64,000 nucleotides of DNA from Gonium pectorale (Eukaryota; Chlorophyta; Chlorophyceae; Chlamydomonadales; Volvocaceae). The notes under the pieces are model-generated. The model searched no databases, was not told the DNA's origin, and saw only the letters and a program-made list of their open reading frames with translations. Each line of letters opens with the position of its first letter. The first letter of the stretch is position 1. This document shows positions 56,522 to 64,000 of the stretch, in pieces. A program made the translations under genes and the position numbers. Location: the NCBI GenBank assembly GCA_001584585.1, contig LSYV01000029.1:164523-228522 (forward strand), read 5' to 3'.

Positions 56522-59500
56522 TCAGTCGTGCGTGGGAGACGGCCTGGCGAGCCTCTCCATCCTGTGGTGCAGCTGCGCCGTCCTGTCGGCAAGCCGGTGG
56601 AGCCTGAGCGCTAGCTCTCGGGAGTCTGTGCCACCTGGCGATGCGTCCCCAGCCACCAGTTGAGGCGAGGGAGGCGTCGGCGACGGCGAGGGAGCTGCCG
56701 GCGGCGGCCGGCGTTCGTCCGTGCCCGCGCTATAGCCACCCGATCCCGCTCGGCCGGTGCGCTTCGGCGGCGCCAGCGGCGATGGCGAGATCGGGGCGAT
56801 GGCCCCCCCGGTGGTGGCGGTTGCTGCGGCCGCAACTGCAGCGGTAGCGGCGGCCGCTGCAGCAGCGGCGATGGCCCGGACGGGCGCCGCCGAGGGCGAG
56901 CCGTCCATCAGTCCCAGGCGCTGCTTGACCAACTGGAATGCCTGGTAGTCCCGGCACTCCTCCTGATGTTGCGAATCGCCGTCGGTTGTGTCCCCACGGC
57001 CCGTCACCTGGGCGCTCTGCGGAGCGCGCGAGCTCCCACTGCTGAGAACCATGCTGCCCTCCCGGGCCGCGAAGGAAGAGGTCGCAGCCGATGAGGAGTC
57101 GGTGGAGCGGGCCGCCGGCGGCGGCGACGACGCCAGGCGCTGGCGAAGCTCCCGAAAGGTGGCCAGCGCTTTCTCCGCAGCGATGTCCGCGGGGGACTCC
57201 CCTGCCACCGGCTTGGCGGCGGGGCTCTCCCCTCGCATCAGCCGCAGCAGCTGGAGGTCTTCCTCCTCAGACGCCCGCTGCGCCTCCGCGCGCGCGGCGG
57301 CGTCAGCCGGCCTGGCGCTCCGTCCATTGGTGGCGTGGCTGCGCCGCTCGGGCGTCTTGGCTGTTTGCGAAGTCATCCGCGCGGTCGCGGGTGGCGAGGG
57401 GCTGAGGACGGCTGAGCGGCGGTCAAAGGCAACGCCGGCGGGGCGGGCGGGGCTCTGCCGCATCGGTGCCAGTGTGAGGGCTGAGGGGCTGGAGGGCTCT
57501 GCTGCTGCCTGCTGGGGAACGCCTGCGGGTGCAACTCCGGACGGCCCCTGTGGCAAGACGGGCCGCTGCGGCTGGCGCGGCAACTGCTGGCGGAGGGACT
57601 GCGGGGGTGCCTGCGCCGGTGCGGACGCGTACTGCTCGGGGCCGGAATGCACCGCAGTGGCTGCAGGCCCCATCGGGTATCCCTGGCCCACGGTGCGTGG
57701 AGCTGGCACCACAGAAGGTGGCTGCGTTCCGGCGAAGAAGCCAGGTGGCGGCGATGACGCTCGTGGCTGAGGCGCCGCCCGCCCGCCCGGCTGCGGGGTG
57801 GGGAAGCGAGCGGCTGGTTGCTGTTGCTGAGCCTGCTGCAGGGACGTGGCATAAGCGGTGACTGCCGCGGCTGCGGCCGCTACCGCCGCAGCCTCAGATG
57901 ACCCCCCGCTCGAGCTCCGTCCGGTTGGGCCCGTGGGTGGCTGGGCCCCGCCGGGACCGTGCGGGCCAAACGCGGCGCGGACATCGGGCGGCATCAGCGG
58001 GTCCGAGAAGGAAGGCTCCCGCATGGGCGCGCCGCCATCGGAAGCCCCACCGGAGCCACGAGGGGACATCACAGGCCAGACCACGGCGCGGTAGACCGTT
58101 GTCTGGCCATCCGCGGTCGGGGCCTGCTGCGGTTGCAGGAGGGTCATGGTGGGGCCATCGTGGGCCGTCTCACGGCGAGCAGGGTCCTGCTGGGAGCTGG
58201 CGTCTCGTGAAGGCGCAGCATCGTACTGCGTGCCGGCCTCCTGCCTGTAGGCGGCCGCCGGCCTGGGGTCCAGCTGCTGTGGAATGGCAGCTTGAAGCCA
58301 CGCGTCCCGCCGGCTGGGGCGGGTTTCCTGCCTTGATTCGGCGCCCTGTCGCGGCCCTGTTTCCCTGCCAGGTAAGGCCGTTCCTGGAGCAGACAAGGGC
58401 GCCTGCTGTGCCTCCGGTCCAGATGATACGGGCGGCCCTTCAAACTGGGGTGGTGGCGTCTGTGTAGCGCTCTCGCGCGACCGGTCGCTACCGCTGACGA
58501 TCCGTGGACGTTGGCCCTGGCCCTGCTCTGGTGCTGCTGCTATTGGCAGCCGTTCCCCGCCAGCCTGGGGCAGCCCGCCGTCGCCCATGTGCCTGTGCGT
58601 CTCAGCAGCAGCTGTAGCCGTGGCCGCTGCCAGCGCCGCAACCTCGGCTGCCTCGCGCGCAGCTGCGGCGGCGTCACGCGCGGCTTTGGCCTCACGCGCG
58701 AGATGTAGAGCTGCCGCTCCGGCATGCCACCCGCTGCCTTGAGGCGGTGGCGGCACCAGCTGCGTTCCCGCTGCGGTTGCCGAGCTGCCGGTGCCTTCCG
58801 CTCTACCTGCAGGGCCTGGTTGGCGGCGCGCTGCAGGGGCCGCAGGCAAGGCCGCAGCTGGGCCCCGCAGAGAGGTCATCAGCGAGCCCTCGGTCGAGGC
58901 ATTTGTGAAGGTGGCTTGCCTCGATCCGGACATGGCGGCACCGGCGTCAAGCCCGCCGAAGGGCGCCGGTGTGGCCGCCGGGTGGGGCCCCGGATACGCC
59001 GACGCAGCGGATGCGGGCTCCCTGGGCACCCAGTTTCGGGTGGGACCCCACGGCCCTGTGTCCGTGGATGGCCCAGCATCGGTACCGGACGACAACTGTG
59101 ATGACGACGTGGCAGGGAACTGGACATAGGTTGGGATGTCCTGATTGTTGAAGACCCGGGCCGTGCTGCCGGGCACGAGAGGCGCAGGCGGCGACGCGAA
59201 CAGGGAGGCGAGGAAGCCGCTCATTATGGCCTCCGGTGCCCCATCGCCTGGGCGCGCTCCTTGGCGGAAGCTGGTGGGCGTCGCACCTGTGGGCGTTGTG
59301 GTGGAGGCGGGACCTCCGCTGTCTCCCGCGCTTTGGGGCCCACAGCTCCCAGACGCGAAGTTCCCGCTGTCGCCGCCGCCAAGGCTATGGGCTGGAAAGA
59401 GAAGCTGGGGCCCTTGGACAGGTGTCGGCCGATGGCGTGACCCATATGACTGTCCCGTGGGAGCGTCACCCACGACATCGAAGTCTATGCGGCCTGCCGG

Positions 59501-62500
59501 TGTGGGCATGCCGCCCGGCCAGCCCCACGGCCCCTCGCGTCGCCCCTGGACGCTGCCGCCACGTGTGAGCGCAGCTGCCTGCCCCGTGGGCCGCTCCCTC
59601 TCCGCGTGCACGGGCTGGGAGGCAGGATTTGGCTCCGTCGCATGCACCCTGAGTCCATCGCTTGCGGGCTGCGCTGGCGGCACAGCCGAGCCTGCCAGCT
59701 GGGCGGGCTCGCACCATGAGCTGCTCCGCATGAGGCTACCGGTGCCGCCGCTGCCATCCTCCGACAGGAGAAGCTCCTCATCGGTTCGCCGCATTCTCCG
59801 ACTTGCGGGCTCGCTGATGCCCACTAGAGGCCCGCCGGCACGGGCGCTGCCTCGCAGGTGCTCCCGCAGGGCGGCGCTGAGCTCGAGCACCACTCTTCGG
59901 GGTAGCCCCACCGGCGCGGCGGCCATAGTCACGACACGCAGTCCCAGCTGGTGCGCGGACTCCTGCAGACATGCGGGGTTGCGGGCAGTGGGGTTTCGTT
60001 TGAAAGCTGCTGGATCCACAGCGCGCTCGCGTACGGCGTGTCCAGCAAGCAACCCCGCACTCCGTGCAGCATGCCAGGCAGCGGTTATCGTGTCCTTGCT
60101 TGTGAGGGGCACGCCGATCGCAGTGCGGTTTAAAACATGCCTCGAGACAGAGCGCTGTGCTCATCAATGGAGTCAAAGGAAGCGCGCCGCACCTCGAGGT
60201 TTTGTAGGACTTCTGCGATGATTCTACGGCGGATCTGTAGCTCCCGCGCCGCCTTCTCATCTCGCGCCGCCTCCTCCCGTGCCACAGTCTCCAAGTCAAG
60301 CGAACGCGACGATCGGAGGGCCGCGGGCAGGCGCCCCGGCGGCCCGGCCCTTGGGGCCTCACCAGGCGATGTGCTGCTGCTGTGCCTCTGAAGCACGGAC
60401 CGGACACGTGCCAGCAGAAGAGCCACGTCCTCACGGTAACGTGCAACCGCGTCGGCCGCGATCCTGTAGAAGCGCTCAGTCGCGTCATCAAGGTCACGGC
60501 CGAGGGCCGCGCTCACCCCGCCAATCTGAACGGCAACGCTCCTGGTGCTCCGCTCCGCTGAGACCGCACGGCTCACACCGCCGGGGCGCCACGCCGGCGG
60601 TAGAGGCGGCGCCACGCTCAGTCCGCGGCCCGCCGAGCTGCGGCTGCCGCGGCCTGGCACACTACTGCGGCCCCACTCACGCGCTGATAAAGGGGCCGCT
60701 CCCACGCCATCGCGGCCGCGGCCATAGAGAGCGTCAGCGAGGGTGGGGTCGCTGGCGAGGCGGCGCTTCAGGCGCTCAACGGCCCGGCGGAAGTCCGCGA
60801 GAGCGGAGTGCAAGGCGAAGCGGTCGGCCAGGCGCATCGCCCTGGGCGAGAGGCCCGAGGAGGTGGAGCCGCCTGACGGCATGGACGGGAGGTCAACTCG
60901 GAGGCTGCCGCTGCGGCGGGGCGAGTCCCAGCCGCTGGCGCCGGATGACGAGCGCATGGCGGCGTCTAGGTTGTCCTGTTGGGAGCAGAAGGCGTAGCAA
61001 GGAGGGCAGTTCAGTAGGCCTTTGAGTTCCAGGTTGTGTAGGGTGGAACACGAGGTCGAAGATAACGCGCATCTAGGGGTGGTGCACGCAAAACACGTCG
61101 CCGTGTCCAAGTGTAGTTTTCCACGACCCCACCACGCAAGGGGGTCAGCAGTTCGGCGTGTGAAAGAATGACGAGCAGTTGGTTTCCCAATTGTAAAACG
61201 GGTGCCTCCCATGGCTTGCTCGTCACCCACCATCAGCGACCCCTCGAAATCGGACATGAACTGGTCCATGTCCACATTTTCCGGCCCCGTAACCGCGTCC
61301 GCTGACGCCCGGCCAGAGCGCACAGCTTGACCCCGCGCCGGTACAGTCGATCGCGCCGAGAGCCGCTGCTCTTCGCGCTCGAGAGATGACGACGTACGCT
61401 GGCTACGGCCGGAGGAGCCCGCGCGGCGGAGGAGCTGAGGCGTGTCATGAGGTGCTGGAGTCGCTTTACGGACTTGTCCAGACAGGATGGCTGCCAGATC
61501 TACAAGGCCCGTGCTTGAGGCGCCGCTCCCCGTCCCTGTGCTCTCACTGTGACCGCCGCTGACACGATCACCGCCTCTGTCAGCACTTCCAGAACGCCAG
61601 CTCATCTGCGCTGGCAGGCCAGTGTCGCCGCCGGCGCCTTCGGCCCTGTCTTGCAAGCTTGCCGCGAGGTTCCGCTTCGCGAGCTCTGTGAGCTCCGCAC
61701 TGCTAGGCATACCGGCGCCGGCGCTGCGGTAGCGGAGGGGCGACGGCATCTCCGAAGGCCGCAGAGATGACCGAGGCTTTAGGCCCTCGTCGAAAGAAGC
61801 TCTGGGGGACAACTGCGGCTCTGTCGGGGCCGCAGCCAGCCTCCGGGGCTGCGTGCGGCCCTGCGCGCCAGCCGCGCGTAAGGCTTGATGGGAGTCGCTA
61901 CAGTCGGTGATGACCGGGGCGATCGACTCCGGAGGGCTCGCAAGGAGGATAGTGCTACGCATAGCGGGCGGCCGCCAAAGGCCTGCGCGCTGAATGGCTG
62001 TGGCCTGCTCCGCCACCAGGCGTGGGGACGCCGGTGGGCTGACCAAGCGGAGCGCCACGGCCGCCCGTGGCCCGGGCGGTGGATGCGGACTAGAGGACGG
62101 AGAGTCGCTATCCCATGCCAGGTCCTCATCGCCGGTCCGGGCTGCTTGGACGCTGCTGCTGTGGCTGCGGTCTCGCGCGCGAGGGCCGACGGCGCGGGGG
62201 TATCCCGCCGCGAAGGGCGAGTGCCGGGGGCTACTGTCGGCTGACCTGGGCCGGCCATCAGGGAAGACGCTGACGACCGACGGCCCGTCATGCGTGTCTG
62301 CGTCGTATCGTGCAGACCGAGCGCCGGACTCATTGCGATCACCGACGGCGAAATCCGTTACGTCCGAGGCGCTGACATGCGGCACCACCGGGCCCAGCAT
62401 GTCGCTGAAGTCGAACTTGGAAGGTGTTGAGCTGGGGCGAATGGGTGGGGCGGCCAGTATGCGGGGCAGCAGGAAGCCAGCGCCGTCGCCGACGCCAGCA

Positions 62501-63306
62501 CCGCCGGGGTCGTAGGCAGCCGGCCCGGCCGACTGCGCGGCGGCCTCCTCGGCTGCCGCTAGTAGTGCGCGCGGTGAGGAGCGCATTTTGCGCACCACGC
62601 TGTAGGTGAGGGCGGGGTCGGGCGACGGCCACGAGCGGCGGCCCGTCGAGGCCGGGCTCCGGCTGGGGCTGCGGCTGTGCGCGAGCATGGGCGGAATGGC
62701 ATCGCCGGGCAGACCAAGATGGCGCGGCGAAGTTTGGACGGCCATAGTTGGCGCCGGTGATTCCTCGTAGGGCACCGGCCTCAGCCTCACGTGGCTTGAG
62801 CCCTCTCCGCCGGAGCTGACTGGACGGCCCCCGGAGGTCACGACAGCTGGAGCCGGTGATGGCGGGCGCGTGGAGCTCCGGATGCGAGGGGGCGAGTCAG
62901 GCCAACGGCGGGTGTGCAGCTGCCGAACTGGCATGGGCGTCGTCCGCATCGGGCCAAGGCGAAGCGTCGGCTCGCCCCATGGCTGGAACGGATCGCGGCT
63001 GCCCGCAGGGGCCCGCCCGCGGGAAGTGCTGCCGCGGCCGCCGCCCGCCCTCGCGCCGCGCAGCGCCGAGCCCAGCGCAGTGCTGTCCTGCGAGCGGAGC
63101 AGCAGCTTGAGGGCACCAGGAGAGGCGGGTTGGCGCGTCCGTGCGAGGCTCGGGCTGGCTGGGACGGACGCCCTGCTGGCGAAGACGCGGGGCACCGGGG
63201 CGGTCGGAGGGCTCAAAGCGGCGGCAGGGCCTGCCAGTCTAGGCGTGGTGGGCGTGGGGCTAGGTGGCTCCGTGAACGCAGGGGGCAGGGTGCCTCCATA
63301 GAGCAC
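56522..63306 (-). CDS. Giant low-complexity protein with helical segments (at least 2099 aa)
   Basis: Three long exons in order of transcription: about 63306-61231, 60975-60193 and 59962-56522, joined in phase by GT-AG introns of about 255 and 230 bp. Most of the product is Pro/Ser/Ala/Gly/Arg-rich and probably disordered. Structured-looking parts are MRLADRFALHSALADFRRAV with ERLKRRLA, FYRIAADAVARYREDVALLL with ARVRSVLQRH, a charged helix ending IRRRIIAEVLQNLE, and VVLELSAALREHLRG. An Ala-rich helix AREAAEVAALAAATATAAAE follows, then ELALRLHRLADRTAQLH near the end. No enzymatic domain is recognisable. A scaffold role in the cytoskeleton or cilium would be a guess. No ATG opens the first exon, so a 5' exon between about 63307 and 63780 is missing. 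The stop at 56522 may be bypassed if the 55991-56246 exon belongs to this gene. Confidence 0.72.
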
Positions 63307-63787
63307 CGCGGGCCAAGATGTAGCCCAGCGTGGACAACTGTTGGGCCCTTGGACCTTGTTGCCTCCATTCCAATGTTAGCCTTCAGTTAGAAGCTCTCCG
63401 CTATCCACGCGATACCGGTAGTTGCCTATCGCTGCTGGCCAAAGGAAGCACTGGAGGTTGAAAGCAGCGCTCTGCTGACGAGGGTGCCACCAATGGCTCC
63501 CCTTCGTCAACGTGCTTCTGCCTGATGGTCTATCTCAGGGCTCGCTTGCAAGTTTCTGGCTGGCAGGGGCTCGAGCTGAGCAGGAAGGAGCTGAGCAGAG
63601 GGAGGCTGAGCTAATGCTAATGTGAGCGCTACGACGGACAGCCACGGCAGGACAAGGCGCGGTACCGGGCCTATACCGATTCCGTTCCCATCCACAGCCT
63701 GATCGGAATTCCCTTCAACTGCGGCACAACGCATATGCGACTTCCGATGGCTTCTGATTAGTTTCCCAGATGCCCAGTTTCGCCCAC
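63307..63787. other. Spacer and unresolved 5' region of the giant gene
   Basis: Lies between the stop of the right-edge gene and the first recognised exon of the giant gene. It should hold the promoter and first exon of the latter, but no ATG joins in phase by a clear splice. Confidence 0.4.
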
Positions 63788-64000
63788 CTACCAGCCCGGA
63801 GGGACGGCTCCCACGCCCTGCCAGCCGCTCATGTCCGCCGCGCCGTAGCGATCCGCACCACTGGCTCCGCCTGGGGACGCCCACTGCTCCCGGGCGCCGC
63901 TGTAGCGAGATATCATCGCGTCCAGCTGCGACTTGGTTGCGGACGCGTCCAGCGGCTTGCGCTGCGCAGCGGCAGCCGCCTCCGCCTTGGCGGCCGCCTC
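63788..64000 (-). CDS. C-terminal exon of a gene running off the right edge
   Basis: Seventy codons ending in TAG at 63788-63790. The visible product begins with an Ala/Lys/Glu helix (EAAAKAEAAAAAQRKPLDAS), then KSQLDAMISRYSGAREQW and a Gly-rich end MSGWQGVGAVPPGW. The frame is open to the window edge. Too short to identify. Confidence 0.6.
   Translation of the reverse strand, partial: EAAAKAEAAAAAQRKPLDASATKSQLDAMISRYSGAREQWASPGGASGADRYGAADMSGWQGVGAVPPGW

Overview
The window looks like nuclear DNA of a green alga of the Chlamydomonas/Volvox group (Chlorophyceae). This is inferred from several signs. The DNA is GC-rich. Genes are cut into many short exons by introns of roughly 50-1000 bp, most with GTGAGT/GTGCGT-type donors. 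TGTAA motifs lie downstream of some genes. Proteins carry long Gln/Ala/Gly/Pro tracts. Some products are typical plant/alga proteins (a chloroplast-type membrane protein, a PPM phosphatase, a motile-eukaryote kinesin). Two runs of N (31709-31821, 49780-50126) mark assembly gaps. All exon models were built by hand from splice signals and checked for codon-phase closure; none has transcript support.

Left third (1-19480). A minus-strand gene for an OAS/CD-NTase-like nucleotidyltransferase (about 257-4460) comes first, with a copied piece of the neighbouring PP2C gene in one of its introns. A repeat-rich stretch with a dead LINE fragment follows (4461-7899). Then come a PP2C-type phosphatase (7900-10795, +) and a minus-strand protein with about 14 AT-hooks (13842-15311). 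The stretch 15312-19480 holds only repeats, a 67-aa ORF and some coding-like shreds.

Middle (19481-47139). A 13-exon KIF12-like kinesin (19801-27174, +) carries a tRNA-Phe gene inside one intron. A six-exon chloroplast-type membrane protein follows (28133-30682, +). Two minus-strand genes then sit head to tail: a coiled-coil protein (32294-36175) and the splicing regulator NSRP1 (36291-38705). NSRP1 shares a 253-bp divergent promoter with a very large plus-strand gene (38959-47139). That gene joins a duplicated N-terminal module, a polyglutamine region and a TFIIS-N-like helical domain.

Right third (47140-64000). A BTB/BACK protein (48740-51514, -) has an intron interrupted by a gap between perfect 120-bp inverted repeats. 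It is divergent from an ASCH-domain protein (52135-52617, +). An unrecognised 202-aa protein (53912-55530, -), an isolated terminal exon (55991-56246, -), a giant low-complexity protein of at least 2099 aa (56522-63306, -) and the last exon of a further minus-strand gene at the right edge complete the window.

The genes do not form an operon or pathway. They are independent eukaryotic housekeeping, cytoskeletal, signalling and chromatin genes separated by repeat-bearing spacers.
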